From assembly GCA_018524725.1 (NCBI GenBank), contig JAEUWP010000520.1, forward strand, positions 1 to 50,901: a stretch of 50,901 nt of DNA. The letters are read 5' to 3'. The stretch is from Podaxis mareebaensis (Eukaryota > Basidiomycota > Agaricomycetes > Agaricales > Agaricaceae). This document shows positions 1 through 12,260 of this stretch, in pieces. Every line of letters begins with the position of its first letter. Position 1 is the stretch's first letter. The position numbers and the translations under genes were made by a program. The notes below the pieces were generated by a model. It worked only from the letters and a program-made list of their open reading frames with translations, had not been told where the DNA came from and did no database searches.

Positions 1-426
1 GAATTGGAGAACAAATTCTGGAAACCATTGGTCGAGAGGGGCTCCAGATGCGATCGTTTGGAGAAGGCAGACGGCAAAGAGGCATGGCGGATTGTTGACG
101 GGTTACTTGAGAGCAGTCCCACGAACCGAGGTGGAGTTCTATTGCAGCATGAGATTGTGGGAAATCGAATGTTGCTGATCGAAACTCAAGCGGGGAGGGA
201 GTTGGGTGCAGGAGTACAAAAAAATATCGAAGAACAAGAGGCCGCCCTCAGAAATATACTTTCTGAGGCCGAGAAATGGAAAAGGGTTGACCCTGCACTT
301 TCGAAACAACTGATGAAAGAGTATAACCAGAAACGAGAAAGGCTCAAGATGGAGTATGAGGCGGCTCAAAAGTACAAGCTACCTCTCTCGGATCGTATCA
401 AGAAATTCCTTCGCAAGATTTTTTGA
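1..426 (+). CDS. C-terminal part of an unidentified protein (5' end outside window)
   Basis: The frame is open from the window edge and stops with TGA at 424-426, so only the last ~141 residues of a protein or exon are present. The visible part is hydrophilic and probably helical. It runs through an E/R/K-rich stretch (EEQEAALRNILSEAEKW, then QKRERLKMEYEAAQKY) to a basic end, KKFLRKIF. The coiled-coil-like tail recalls C-termini of fungal AIG1/dynamin-like 'G domain' proteins, but no GTPase motif lies inside the window, so that is a guess. No intron is needed. Codon use and CpG content match the host genes. Confidence 0.45.
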   Translation, partial: ELENKFWKPLVERGSRCDRLEKADGKEAWRIVDGLLESSPTNRGGVLLQHEIVGNRMLLIETQAGRELGAGVQKNIEEQEAALRNILSEAEKWKRVDPALSKQLMKEYNQKRERLKMEYEAAQKYKLPLSDRIKKFLRKIF

Positions 427-914
427 GGTGAGTTTGGGCGCATTAGACGTGAAAGAGTCGTCTTGAAGCTATGCTATCTAGAATTGTCACTGTGTGTCAC
501 TGGGAACCGTAACTGTACTATATTGAGAACGCGGCCTGTACATATGTAGAATGTGTTGTACTTAATCTTGATTCCTACGACGTCTGTGTTGGCATATGGT
601 GTAAATTGTCCAAGTAGGAATATCGTAATCATAGGACTCTGAGGCGAAAGCCCACGAGCGAATTCCAATGCATCTACTGGCCACTTCCGCGACGATGCGA
701 TGCACCTGTTGTCCAAACCAGACGTAAGTTATGAATGCAGCCCCCCGCCGGGGAACGATTGAGGCGACAGAGGGACAAACCGCAGCACTGGAAGGGATGA
801 GGGCTGTAATAATGACGAAGTCTGTGCCCGCTGGACACAGACAGCTCGGGATAGTTCAAGGATATCAATAGGCTTCAGTTGGGGACAAGTAAGCAGGTGT
901 ACCAACATCCACGA
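427..914. other. Intergenic spacer, tail-to-tail
   Basis: This spacer separates the ends of two convergent genes. I see no reading frame with family resemblance, no tRNA and no repeat. It presumably holds the two 3' UTRs. Confidence 0.5.
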
Positions 915-2704
915 TCAACACTGCAAAAACGCCTCCCTATACATCTCATTAACGAATCCAACCGTCTGCAAGCTCCTCACGACCAACTTCCCAGTCGGAT
1001 CAGCCCTATACTCATGCCAACTACGGTCCACATTCCTCCTCAAGTACAATTCCGCAACAGGCCAACAGGATAAAACCAGCGCCGCCATATCCTGACGAAA
1101 CTGCCACATCTTCACCATGGACACATTCGGGATCTTCAGTATCCCGCCCGCCGTGGGATCAACGAGTGCCGGTTCCGAGATGGACTTCTGTCGGCCAATG
1201 GAAGCGTATGCGAGGCGCAGGACTTTGAGTGATGGGAATTTTGTGGAGAGGTTGGTGAGTGCGGCGGATGTGAGGACTTCGAGGGAGATGTTGAGTTCTT
1301 GCAGTTGCTTCGAGCCGATGAGGAGTAGGAATTCGTGGAATTGGGGGAGGGTGAAGGTGAGTCCGTCTAGCGAGAGGTGCGTGAGCGTCGAGGCATGACG
1401 AGCACAGTAAAAGAGCACCCCCTCAAAGAGGGCGGCGTTGGAAGGACTAGGGAAGGTGAGGTGGAGGTGTCGGAGCAATGGTAAGGTGAGTTGGTATGGC
1501 GGTTGATTGGACCATTCTTGCGGGTTCAGCATGAATGTTTGGGCGCCGCCTTCTGAAGACGTAACAAAGGACCACTTGAATGAAGTCAATGTATCTCGAT
1601 GTCGAAAGAGGAACTGGTTCAGTGCCTCGCTATGATTCTCCGAAGGTGGAAGGAACGGCTGCTCGATCTCCAAACTTTCGAGGTGTGGTAACCACCCCAT
1701 AGCATCGTACAACGACGTTAAGTCCAGAGTCAGGGCGGACGTGAAAGACACCGCCTTCAGAGTCTTCGAATGCCTCCTGATGAACGGCGCCAGATCCAGC
1801 CGAATCGCGTATGTATTGTCATTCGAGTTCTGGAACCCCATATCAGCCCTCACGCAAAACCTCTCCAAGACCTTCCACTCGAAGTGAGTCGGAATCACGC
1901 GCCGCCATGTCGTAACAGAACCTGAAAGCGTTAAGGCCCGCAAGCTCGAACCGTAGGGCGTATCCGAGTGAAAATCAGGCAGGAGAGAAACAGACCAATT
2001 TTCTCCTGGGCTCGCCTCCGCCCTTGGATCTAAATAGTGAATTGTGAGGTCGGTTAGGTTGTGGAGATCCCGCAAAAACGTTTCGAGGTCGGAGATAAGT
2101 TGCTCTCGTGTGGCCTGATCTCGAGTTTTTCGGCGACTGAGGGTAAGGTTGCGATGTATGCCCATGGATGCTGTAGGAGCGGGAGGAGCGGGAGGAGAGT
2201 GGAATTGCGGAGCGATGGGTGAGGTCGGGGATTGGGCTTTGGCTTTCCACCGAGACGCCATCAGCTTCACAACAGCAAGCTGCCCTATTTTCTTGACCGC
2301 TGTCTCTGTGTTCGACGCAAACGCGTCTTGTTCTGGAAGCGGGCTGTCGACGCCCCCGATACGAGTAACTGTGAAAAAGAGTGACTGGACGTGCTGCCGA
2401 AGATCCTTCCTATCATACAAAGGATACGCCATGTCAGCTCAGCAATGTGTCGAGAGGGTGGAAGCTGAACGAGGACTTACGCGAGAGCCAAACACCTGGT
2501 CGTATCTGCACCTCCAACACCCTGTCGGCTCCCAACTGACACTTTACGATACCGCAGTGCCATAGAAATTCGATATAGCGACCGATTCACAGTATACATC
2601 CCGCGTACCTGGTCATCAGTCAAAAATCGACATATGTGGTTCCAGAGGTGGTCTGGAAGCTGGGGCGGTTGAGGCATATAGCTACTTGGATTCTTTGGAG
2701 ACAT
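915..2704 (-). CDS. F-box protein with leucine-rich C-terminal region
   Basis: Two exons, 2704-2481 and 2409-915, are joined across a 71-nt intron (GTAAGT donor, CTGAC branch-like site, TAG acceptor). The phase match restores a 572-residue protein. An F-box lies near residues 14-50 (LPDHLWNHICRFL, then DDQVRGMYTVNRSLY, then RYRKVSV). The rest carries irregular Leu-rich segments such as LPLLRHLHLTF, LTHLSLDGL and LQELNISLE, spaced like degenerate leucine-rich repeats. F-box proteins of this kind act as substrate adaptors of SCF ubiquitin ligases; the substrate is unknown. The gene is intact, unlike the two F-box relics at 8.3-12.3 kb, which belong to a different subfamily. Confidence 0.8.
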
Positions 2705-3727
2705 TTAGAAGTCACCAAGGATGGTTTGAATGCAGGGGCGGGGAGATAAGCTTGGAAGTTGTCTCTGGGACAAGAACAAAAGCCGGGAAGCAATCAATGG
2801 AGAAGGTAGTTGACGTATTTATAGGCGCTGGGCCGTGGAGAAATCCTGTGGAATGTGTTTGGTTGATTAAACCGGGATAAGTTCCCCGTACTGCGACGGC
2901 TGTTGAGTCGGAAACAGCCAACCAAGGACGAATCTGGACACTAGTGATGGCGAAGAACAAGAAAGGTTGTTCATGGGCGCCTGAGTGGGGTAAGGTGAGG
3001 AAATTTGTAGTAGCGGTCGTGTACTAGCTGGTGATGATCAGCACCACAAGCCCAAAGGGGTTGCATAACGAAGGTGCGAGATAGTTCTGTCAAGTCGGGT
3101 TCCTAGGAGTTGGGATATGGTGAGCAGTCTCAGCGCGCCAACTGATTATCAGGCATGCAGTGATGCGAATGGGCCGGGATGGTAACCTGTGACTGCTCTG
3201 GAACGGGGAGTTGAGAATCATACACATTGTGGACATTACATACAAATATAAGGACACCACAGCGCGCGGGAGGAAAAAAAACCACCCCGAAAGATAATAT
3301 TAATAGATGAAAGTCGCCAAGTCGCAGCGACGAATCCTTGAACGATGGCAATCATGTCGAAACCGAAATAACCCATTTAACCACGGCATACAGCAATAGC
3401 GGTCTACAATCGCCGGCGCGGTGCGTTGACAGCCCATCCGTCAGGCTCGGCCTCCGCCCCACCCAATTCCCAATCGACCCCCCAAACCACTCATACTCAA
3501 GAAAACGAAAACATCAAGTTTCAGGGCCAGCAGAACACCAGCCAGCATCTGCTCACCAGCACACTGCATTGGCAGTCTATCCGTCAATTACCGTCCACCC
3601 ATCCGATTCTTAATCAACCCTCCCAGACCACTCATACTCATAATACTACTCGAAATAGTCCGATTGGGTATCGGGCCCTCGGATTCTTTCACTGGTGAAA
3701 GCTCCGTGGGTATATTCAGGCCTCCAT
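2705..3727. other. Gene-free spacer
   Basis: This is the upstream region of the F-box gene and the downstream region of the coiled-coil gene. Short overlapping frames on the plus strand around 3340-3700 are Pro/Ser/Thr/His-rich and lack splice logic or family resemblance. I see no gene or structured RNA here. Confidence 0.45.
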
Positions 3728-5605
3728 TCAACTACAGAATTCACCAATCAGCACCGTCAGTACATTCCGAGGGACGTGAGAAGGCAAGATGCGTACCCCA
3801 AGTCCAAACTCAAACCCTCCCAACTGACTCGACTGACTCCCGGATACACCAAACAAATTAATCTTCCGCTTCTTCTGCTTCTGTACAGGATCTGCACCCA
3901 CGCTCCCTCTATCCCGATCCTTATCCTCCGACGCATGATCACGAGAATCGCCCCGCGTCGACCCAGACCCTGGCTTCTTTGCACCCGACTCAGCTGTTGC
4001 TCGAGAACGTTCAGCCTTAGCGGTCGTTCTTGAGATTTTCTTCTCCGGTTTCTCAGATTCGACATCCGAGTCGTCAGCGGCTGCTTTACGTTTACGTTGA
4101 GGCTTAGTCGCAGCTGAACGGGTGGTGTCTTCAGTGTCGGATATTTCAGCCAGTCTGGACTTCGGCTTTGGTTTCGTGGTCTCCTTTTCCTTTCCTTTGC
4201 CTTTCGCGTCCTTGGCCTGCGAGGGCGGAGGCTCAACCTCTGTCTCAGTTCCAACGTCTTCTTCCTCTTCGGGCACCGGCGACATTTTTCTCGGTTTTTT
4301 GGTAGTCTTCGCAGTAGGAGAGGGAGGAGGGACCTCTTGCACCTCGGTCTCGCTTTCAGACGCTGTGCCTTTCTTCCGTCGGCCACGTTTGGGCGCCGGG
4401 GCTTCGGCTTCAGAGTCAGACGCGGGCGAGGGTTTCTTTGTTCTTGGGGCTGGTTTAGATGGTTTTGATTGTGGGGAGCCGAGGGAGGAGCGAGCTTGTT
4501 GAGATTTGAGTCTTTCAAGTTCTTTGCGGAGGGTTGAGAGCTCCTTCTTGGTATCTTTGAGCTCGGTTTGGTACGTTTCTGCTGTTTGCTGTTGGCAGGA
4601 CGAGTTAGCGGGACGTAGAAAAGTCAGGGTGGGTGACGGACCTGCCATTCTAGAGTAGTCTCCCTTAGCCGTTCAACGCGTCTCTTCTCCTTCTCGAGAG
4701 CCTTCATGTTTTCATCGTCGGCTTTCTCCAACCGATCTCGCAGCTCCTTCACTTCAACTTCTAGCTCGATCTTCCGTTTACGTAGAGCATCGAGCTCCGC
4801 GTCGCCTTTAGTTTCGAGACGTTGCCATTTGTCGAGTTGGCGTTGGAGGTCGTGGTTCTTCCGTTTTAGCTCATCGTTGAGGTCCTCGAGTTCTGAACGA
4901 GAGGACTGTGCGCCCTCAAGCTGTAAATTTATGCGTTCTAGCTTGGAAGATGTCGATGCTAGTGAGGCTTGAAGATGTGCATTTTCTTCGCGTAGTTTGC
5001 TAACGTCTTTCTGAGCAGCATGAGCATACGGCAAGGAACAATAAATAAGACACAAGGCTCACCTCCACAACGACTCTTTCAGAATTCAAGTCCGCTATAT
5101 CGCTGTCCTTCAATCGTAGCTGAGCGATGAGCTCAACAAATTTCTTCTTCAACGCCGATGCCAGCTCTCTCCTCTCCACAACCATCCTCTCATTCTCCTC
5201 CTCCAACTCCACAATCCTTTCCTCCAACTCGCGTTCCTTGGCATGAAACATCGTGATACGAAAGTCTCTCTGCAGTCGCAACAGCTTCTCCTTCCGCAAT
5301 GTTTTCTGTTCATTCAACACGCTCAACCGCTCGGTCTCGAGCTCCGACAGAGTGCGTAGTTGGACATAACGATAGCAGGCGAGGAGATCCTCGGTCTCTT
5401 CTCGCCACTGTTTCTCCTGTTCCTGCCATTGTTTTTGTATCTCGAGGACAGCTTCCTTTGAACGTTCGACCTCTGCTGATACTTGCTCAGAAAGTTTCTT
5501 GTTTGTGTGTTCGAGAGTGCGATTACGTCGAACGAGATCGTCAATTTGAGCCTGGTTGGCTGCTTCGAGAGACGGTGGGGCGTCTGAGCGACGTAAGCTA
5601 TCCAT
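3728..5605 (-). CDS. Long coiled-coil protein with a basic, acidic-patch C-terminal tail
   Basis: Three exons, 5605-5063, 5010-4642 and 4588-3728, separated by phase-0 introns of 52 and 53 nt, encode 590 residues. Residues ~10-330 are almost continuous heptad-rich coiled coil (for example LEERIVELEEENERM and LEKINDEL-like spacing). The last ~260 residues are disordered, with K/S/P/E-rich blocks, basic clusters (KRGRRKK, QRKRKAAADDSD) that could be nuclear signals, and acidic EEEED runs. The C-terminus has a KKRKINLFG motif that looks conserved rather than random. I do not recognise a named family. Coiled coil plus nuclear-type tail suggests a chromatin, spindle or structural role, which is inference. 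It shares a short divergent promoter with the gene at 5773. Confidence 0.75.
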
Positions 5606-5772
5606 TAATCTGTACTTTCAGAAATTAGCGCAACGTACTGGGATATGACGATGACATACCTGGCTTGATGAACCAGAACGCGTTGATCAACATTACATTG
5701 CACATCCGGTGCGAGTCACGTGAGCTGTACTTTGGCTACTGAGATTGGATCTGAGTTTGTGCAGACTCGTCC
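5606..5772. promoter_or_regulatory. Divergent promoter with CACGTG E-box
   Basis: Only 167 bp separate the two start codons. A palindromic CACGTG lies at 5717-5722, the core recognised by fungal bHLH factors. Both genes could be co-regulated from it; no expression evidence is available here. Confidence 0.4.
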
Positions 5773-6773
5773 ATGGCTCCTGTTACAAAACCAGCCAAGG
5801 TCATTAAAATCCATGTCCCAAGACACAATGCCCAACGTATAGGAAACAAACTCAATGCAGAGGTCAAGCGCCTAGCAAAACAACGCCGTATACTCGTCGA
5901 CACATATCAACCAAATCCCGACCTCGCTCCTGCAGTTGTGCGTATCATTTCCAGCCTTCAACTCGAACCCCCTATTGATATGGCTCTGCGCAGGAGAATG
6001 CCTCGGACTGGAATTCTATGCTCATGACCGCTCGTGCCGAACGGGGACCACAATGGGACATTGCAACACAACAGTGCGCACACTCGTCCCTCAAAAACCA
6101 CACTTTATCCTAACCTCATCACGTCAGATTCCATGTAGACAAAGGCTCAGACCTCTACTACGACCCAACACCACTCCTCGAGGTAGTCAAGAAAGAACTC
6201 GAAGATGAAATTCCCGACTCCCAAGCTCAAGCCCAAGCTACTCACCAGCAGCACCAGCAACTCCCAGGCCACCCAGGAGCTATGCCGCCACCTCACCCAG
6301 GTCAACAACCCCCACCAGGCGCATACGCCCATCCCGGTATCCGACACCAGACCCCTCTCCGGGGCGGTGACCCCCGCGCCGAGTTCCACAACATCCCACC
6401 AGGCATGCACCCACAAATGGTTCAAGGTGGCGGTGGACACCCACACGGACCTCCTCCCGGTGCTCAGATGAATTTCCCTCCAGGCGGGTTCCCCAGTACC
6501 CCCGGTATGAATATGCGTCCTGGGTTCCCTGGCGCTCCCTTCAATGCTGTCCCCCCGGGTCAGTTTTTCAATAATGACCCTGGGGCATCGCCAATGCGGG
6601 GACCGCCTGGCCATATGGGTGGAATGAATGTCAATGTGGGTATGCCTGGTGGCGCTGGAATGCCCGGAATGCCGGGGATGCCTCAGAGAGGGATGCCGCC
6701 CCCTGGAATGAACATGTCGCCGGAGATGAGAAGGATGACGAGGGGTATGCCGGAGGATTATCCTATGCATTGA
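5773..6773 (+). CDS. Pro/Gly/Met-rich protein of unknown function
   Basis: Three exons, 5773-5937, 5994-6073 and 6128-6773, with introns of 56 nt (GTGCGT...CAG) and 54 nt (GTGCGC...CAG), give 296 residues. The joined sequence runs from a basic helical start (AKVIKIHVPRHNAQR) to a compact conserved-looking stretch (FHVDKGSDLYYDPTPLLEVV). It then becomes a long low-complexity tail of P, G, M, Q and H with repeated GMPG/PGM units (about residues 150-285), ending MRRMTRGMPEDYPMH. Such tails are common in transcription-coactivator and RNA-binding scaffold proteins, but I cannot assign a family. The first-intron donor was chosen because it alone keeps phase with the second exon. Confidence 0.65.
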
Positions 6774-8309
6774 GGGTGAGGGGATGCTTGTTTATGCGTG
6801 TGTTGTCTGTGATGAGCTTTACATTCGGTGCGGCCCCTGACTCTCGAGTTGTGGATTGTACTGATGCACTGCAGGATCTATTTGTACACTACCATACCCC
6901 GTTAATGTACCTGTTGTGCTTTGTGACCAGCCTCACCAAATTCGAAGTCTCCGGACACCATCAAGGCAGTCAACAGAACAATTCAAGAATACACGTCCTT
7001 TACCTTGACTCAGATGTACGAGGGTACCTGCTGTCCTCGCTGTTACAGGTTAATTGCTTCATCCATTAAGTACGGGGTCCTCCCTACGGTCATCACTCCA
7101 GTGGTCGTTGCAGCCCAGGGCAATGGTCCGAACTCTCTCTCAGCCACCAACCATTCGGATTGTCCCCGACAATCATCCAAAATTAAATTCATGTCATATT
7201 ACCAACCGGGAAGAAACGGCAACTTGGAGAAGGAGTTTCAACCAATACACAGGTGAGCCGTTGGCGTATTTTTAATATGTATTCTTTTGTTAGTTTCTTT
7301 CGATGCTGCACAGAGCTTCCAGCAGAGACTCTCTTTTATCATGCGCCAAGGAAGAAAACCCGAAGGGCCGATGCTCGTTATCCACCACTCATGCTGACGC
7401 AGGTCCATTCGATTGATATTGCATCACTGTGAAGATTGTACAGCTGTGGTCCACTATTGACCTCATTGTTACTACTCCCTTTTCACTCGAGATCCTAAAC
7501 ACCGGAACCGAACATGTAGATCAAAGCACACTCCGTTTGGATTTTATCTGAACGCCTAATTCATCCTTTACAAACCTTGTCATAATCTTATTAACCAGCA
7601 TTCCCAACAAATCTCCACCTCTGCGCTACAGACTTTCCTACGACTAGCCCAGATGACGAATCTGTAGAATGCGCGTATGCGTGGTTTCTATGAGGGGATG
7701 GATGACCTGGTGATGGCTAACCCACAATTGTTCAAGATTCATGACCTCAACCCAGCGCGTACCTTATGCAACTTTTCATGATCGCAGGTTCGTCCCAATG
7801 TGTACCGACGATAAGCTTCCCAGGCCGGACTCACATTGTCCGGCTTTATATCCAACCTCCTTTTAGACCTCGGGTCCCGCTCCTTTCGAAACGTTTAAAT
7901 CTTGTTTTGACCCATACTTCCGGGGTTTGGAGTCATCCTTCAACCTCCCCAATCCATCACCAGACTCGATTGCATACACAAATACCTCAAGTATCTTGAA
8001 ACGGACGCCCCATCCGAGGGGGCTGAAGATTTCTTCCTTCGAGTCTGCCCTTCACGATGGGTTCGTGACGGTATTATACGACCGCTCTACCTATGAGCCG
8101 TGAGGAAAAGAGGCTACTGAGGAAGCCGCCCAGGGACTGGAATTGTGAAAGTATGATCCCCACAAGGAAGGCAGGCTCCAATTGGTTTTTAGCTCGTACA
8201 AGGACCTTCGTGATACAACAGGGATATATTACAAGAGCCATAAACGCTGTATACAATCTGCAACAATCACTCGTTGAGTAATAATGCATTCCACCTCCCT
8301 GTACTATGT
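6774..8309. other. Gene-free stretch, possibly decayed coding sequence
   Basis: No model closes here. Around 7830-8100 on the plus strand, short frames alternate with stops and show coding-like amino-acid composition, as a heavily decayed gene might. I could not match them to a family and do not call a gene. Confidence 0.35.
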
Positions 8310-9790
8310 TCAAATACAACAGGTCTCGGTCTCCCATTCAAAGTATGACCTTAACATCTTCAATTGCCGCCGACCAATCGGTTCGGGGTTGCATTCGCCT
8401 GGCCCGTACACCCGGAGTGTGAGTCCTCTGCGAAGGCGCCCGAAATGAGGCTTCAGTCCGTAGTGGTAGTCTAACTGTACCCTTCTGGGGGTTTTCCATT
8501 TACCGGGGAACACAGTGTTGGAAGAAAGACGTGAGTTCAACACCGCAAGTACTCCGGGTACAAAGAAAGGGTCAATGCGAACAAATAGGGAGATATCTTC
8601 GAGGTTAGAACATGGGATAAAAGGATCCGTGTTTCGTTACGTCCCCATCACCTTCGGCTCAGCCCCCAGCTGCGAATGCGGTGCTGCGCTTGATAACGTC
8701 GGGTACTCCAAAAATAAATCATCGACGATATACTTCCTCTCCCGATCGTCCTGTATTGACAAGGATTCCAACACATTTCCGACATTGGGCAAGCGAAGAA
8801 TCTCAAGAAGTTGAGAGGAAGTGATAGGTTGACCGATGATAGTAAAGCCCTTGAGTTTACAATCTGAGCGCTCAAGGAATGTCATGAATTCCTCCTGGAG
8901 CCAGGAAACCGGCACAGTTGATCTGTGGTCGATGACTACATATTGTAGTTGGGGAAAGTTGCGAGCTCGAAGAACGTGGAAGGGTTTCCTTTACGATGTG
9001 CCAGTCGGCGTCGGGTAAAGTTGATGTGAGCACTTCGTTTCCACTGTACGTCGGTGCATATTCGGAACCAATCATAACATTGAGAAGGGACAGCCGTTGT
9101 AGCGTCGGAATGCTTCGCAAGAGGAAGAAGCAGAGGGAGAGAGGAATGATCTCTTGGAGTGAAAGGAACTCCAGACAGGACATGTTATGAAGGATAATCG
9201 GTCCGCTGGGCACGGATACCCGGCTACAAAACACGTTAGATTTGAGTGCGCGAGAGGCTTTTGTAATATGTTGCAGGTACGACAAATCGGATTCAGGGAT
9301 GGTGTGTATTCTTCTCCGGTGTAAGCTTCGAGGGCCGTCAGATTCGGCGTTGAAAGAAAACGGGAGGGAGTAAAATAGGGTGGGTGACAAAAATGAGAAG
9401 CGGGAGGGTAAATGATAGCCAGGCGAGAAATCTGATAAGAGATAGATTGGATCTGGTCAAAGGAAAGAGATGAATCCGGTTCGGATGTAGAGTTCTATAG
9501 GCGCCCTTCTGGAGCGTGTCATACACATGCCAAGGAAGCGCGCACCAGACTCCAGGTCAAGAACGGAAATAGATCTCCTGTGTTTGACAAGGGGAAACTG
9601 TCGACCACATCGCAGGGAGGTCCAAGACAATTCTGTACCAGGCCCAGCAGACTTGGGTGAGGAGAAGGCTAAGGTGCCTGTCTCTGAGAAGGTACGCGGC
9701 GCCTGCTTAGAGGAAGGCAGTTTTTGAATATTTCCGCCATTACATCGAGGGGAAGTCGTTCCCAGTAGGGTATTCTCCAGACTTTCGTCG
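8310..9790 (-). pseudogene. F-box/leucine-rich pseudogene 1
   Basis: Read on the minus strand, an F-box start (WERLPLDVMAEIF, then TQVCWAWYRIVLDLPAMWS) sits at about 9770-9590. It is followed by a leucine-rich body (IPESDLSYLQHI, then MSCLEFLSLQEIIPLSLCFF, then RSIPTLQRLSLLNV), a CDCKLKGF-like segment and a final LEDISLFVRID part near 8560. The frame changes at about 9660, 9390 and 8960, and an in-frame TAA lies at 8637-8639. No GT-AG pair can explain the frame changes. It is a sister of the broken gene at 10699-12260, with about half of the residues shared in the best-preserved block. Originally it would have been an SCF substrate adaptor. Confidence 0.75.
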
Positions 9791-10698
9791 GCTCCCTGCT
9801 TTCATCTGCGACTTTCGTGCGGCTCCACATTTGGAAGGCTCCGGTAGCGTTTCTTTCTTTGAACGATCATTTTCGAAATCAGACTGCAACTTCATTCGAT
9901 GTAAGGTAGTATCACCCACATGATAAGATAGCGACTCTGAACCCAATCTTCTATTTGCAACAGATCGGCCATCACGAGCGTTCCAAGGTACTTGTGAGGA
10001 GACGGGCAGGGATCGAATGAAGTGGTAGTACCGAATACCAAGGACTCCAAAGAGTGAAACAAACCTACGGAGTGGATTCGGTCAGCACTGTGACTTGACA
10101 TCAACAACCCGGTCGTTATTCGTCAAATTGTCCATTCATCGCTTGCCATCGTTGCGCCAGCATCTGAGCTGGGCAACTGTGTGCATGATCCTTCAATACG
10201 ATCATTACCGTACGCGACCACAAATGCACAGCGCACAATTCATACAAAGGGAAACATTCTGATTCCTTAAACCCCCACCAATAGTCGAGAGCTCCCCGCA
10301 AGGTGAGCTATTTCCGTGGATGCAACAGACTGCATTCATGTCTATCCTACCTTCGCGGATGGATTATTACTCAACTACGGAAGTAACTGATCTCGTCCGA
10401 ACACAAGGGGCCCAAGTTGCTGAGACTCGGGATACCTATCCAGGACTCTTGTTGTCTATGAGTCTCAACTAATTGGACTTGTGCAACATTATGAGGAACT
10501 GGCCGAGAGAATCAGACCTTCAGTTCACTGTCGACGCTGTAAGTCTCTCCAATCTTCTTGGCTAAAACTATTTACGTCCCCGCTATCAAATAATCCTTGA
10601 AGTCTCTTGCAAAAGTTGTGTCCTATGGGATATCGAGAGTCATATAATGGGGCCTCCATGTTCCAGTATCATGGTCATAATCTTCGCCGTTAAGTCAT
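9791..10698. other. Spacer between the two F-box relics
   Basis: Short frames on both strands, none with a recognisable domain. It may contain upstream sequence of relic 1 and downstream sequence of relic 2. No repeat or RNA gene is evident. Confidence 0.35.
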
Positions 10699-12260
10699 TC
10701 AGTGGCGTCTCCACAACCTCTCCTGTTCGTCAGCTGGCATGCACTCACGTTTCTTGGGCTCAAACAAAATGAGCAAGTGCCCCTTTTCCTGGAGAGATTC
10801 AAGATAATTGGGTTCCATTTCGTCATAAAGGTCCATCTCATCAAGCCTAAGAGGTTTATGTGGCGAGATTGGGGCAGAACGGGTCCCGGAGGAAGGCATG
10901 ACTCGAACGTTGAGAAGAGTTTGGATAGCGTAAAGCCCTCGAGAGAAGTGAACGGGACCAAATGCTCGATATTTGGGCATAGTCCCTTCGCCTGTGTTAT
11001 TCTGGGGTCCGTTACTGGCGTAGAATATAGTCCCGTTGTACGAGGCCACTGGCCGCAGCGTAAGCTGCTCCAAAAAGGTGTCATCGATCACTTCTCTTTC
11101 TGCCCGTAGTGTTGGATCCCAAGATACTCCAACGTATCCGCCAGATTAGGAAGGAGTATTTCAAGGAATTGCGAAGGGGGATCAGCTGGTCAAGGACATG
11201 GAAGCTTTTGAGTTTACAGTCACAGCGTTGGAGGAATTGAACAAAGTAATCACGTAGCCAGAAATCGGGTGCACTTCACCTTTTACAGAGATCGAGGAGC
11301 AGGAAGTGGAGCTGGGGGAGTGTTGCGAAGTTGAAAGCCGATAGATCGGTTTTATAATGTGAAAGCGCGAGGTACTGGAGACTTCCATGGGTGAAAGGCC
11401 GAAATATATCTTTACTGGATAAAGTGGACGCCAGTGCTACGTCTTCATATCTCAGTCCGTCCTCGGGGATTACATTGTCCTTCAGTGACAGTTTCCAAAG
11501 GGTTGGAACGTTATGAAAAAAGAAAAAGCAAAGAGATAGAGGAACAGGTTCCTTCAGTGTAAGGACTTCCAGGTGCGACATGTTCTGAATGATTCGTGGT
11601 CCAGCCAACGTGGGTACTATGTCCAAGACAACGTTCTGTTTAAGGGTTTGGGAGGATTGGATAGTATGATCCAAATACGATAGATCATATTCGGGGATGC
11701 GATGGAGAAGGTACCTATTATGAACCTTGAGTACCCTCAGATTTAGCGTAGAAAGAAAATCGGAGCGAGGAAGTAAGATCTAGGTGGCGCGGAAGGATAA
11801 ATGATGGTCAGGTGGGAAATTCGTTCGGCGATACATTGAATATGGTCAAGTACGACTAACTTTGCGATGAGTTCGGCTGTGATATATAGAGCTCCGTGGG
11901 TGCTGCTCAAGAACGAGCAATGCACATTTCAAGGTGGCGGGTATCGATCTGGAGTTGGAGGAGAGAGACAGTGTCCAGCGCATTCGGCGTGGTGGGGACG
12001 ATCGCAGACCACATCATCCGGAGCCCCACGACCGACAAACAAGTATGAGAAGGTAGGGGGCGCGTTCCGAGGCGGGCTTGAGATCCCTCTTTAGAGGCAG
12101 ACACCAGAAACGTTTCTTCCATTATTTCAAGAGGGAGGCGGTCCCAAAAGGACGGTGGCGTACTTTCCCGCAGACCTGCATTTGTCCTTCCGATGGTCCA
12201 ACAACGATGGTCTTCGAACCTTCTAAGGAATTTTGCTTCGGGATATGGCAGGGGGCACAT
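10699..12260 (-). pseudogene. F-box/leucine-rich pseudogene 2
   Basis: The minus strand reads through an F-box start (FWDRLPLEIMEETF, then MMWSAIVPTTPNALDTVSLL), a leucine-rich body (MSHLEVLTLKEPVPLSLCFF, then NVPTLWKLSLKD), LPQLHFLLLDL, CDCKLKSFHVL and a C-terminal part ending ERLWRRH. Lesions visible by comparison with relic 1 include a TGA where relic 1 has Arg (near 11920), a frame change just after it, an in-frame TGA after LLLDLCKR (~11277), and two further single-base shifts near 11185 and 11095. The same family order in the same orientation as relic 1 points to tandem duplication before or during decay. Confidence 0.75.

Noticed and set aside
1117..1398. Plus-strand ORF
   Set aside because: Lies antisense inside the intact F-box gene.
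3338..4033. Overlapping plus-strand frames rich in Pro/Thr/His
   Set aside because: Low-complexity DNA keeps several frames open at once; no domain or introns support a gene.
4122..4502. Plus-strand Ser/Gly/Phe-rich frame
   Set aside because: Antisense of the same biased-composition exon; no start context or similarity.
3757..4518. Long minus-strand frame of 253 codons rich in Arg/Lys/Pro
   Set aside because: It is a shifted frame of the coiled-coil gene's low-complexity third exon; splice phases fit only the other frame.
7830..8100. Possible third F-box relic
   Set aside because: Alternating open frames look coding, but no segment aligned to the two recognised relics.
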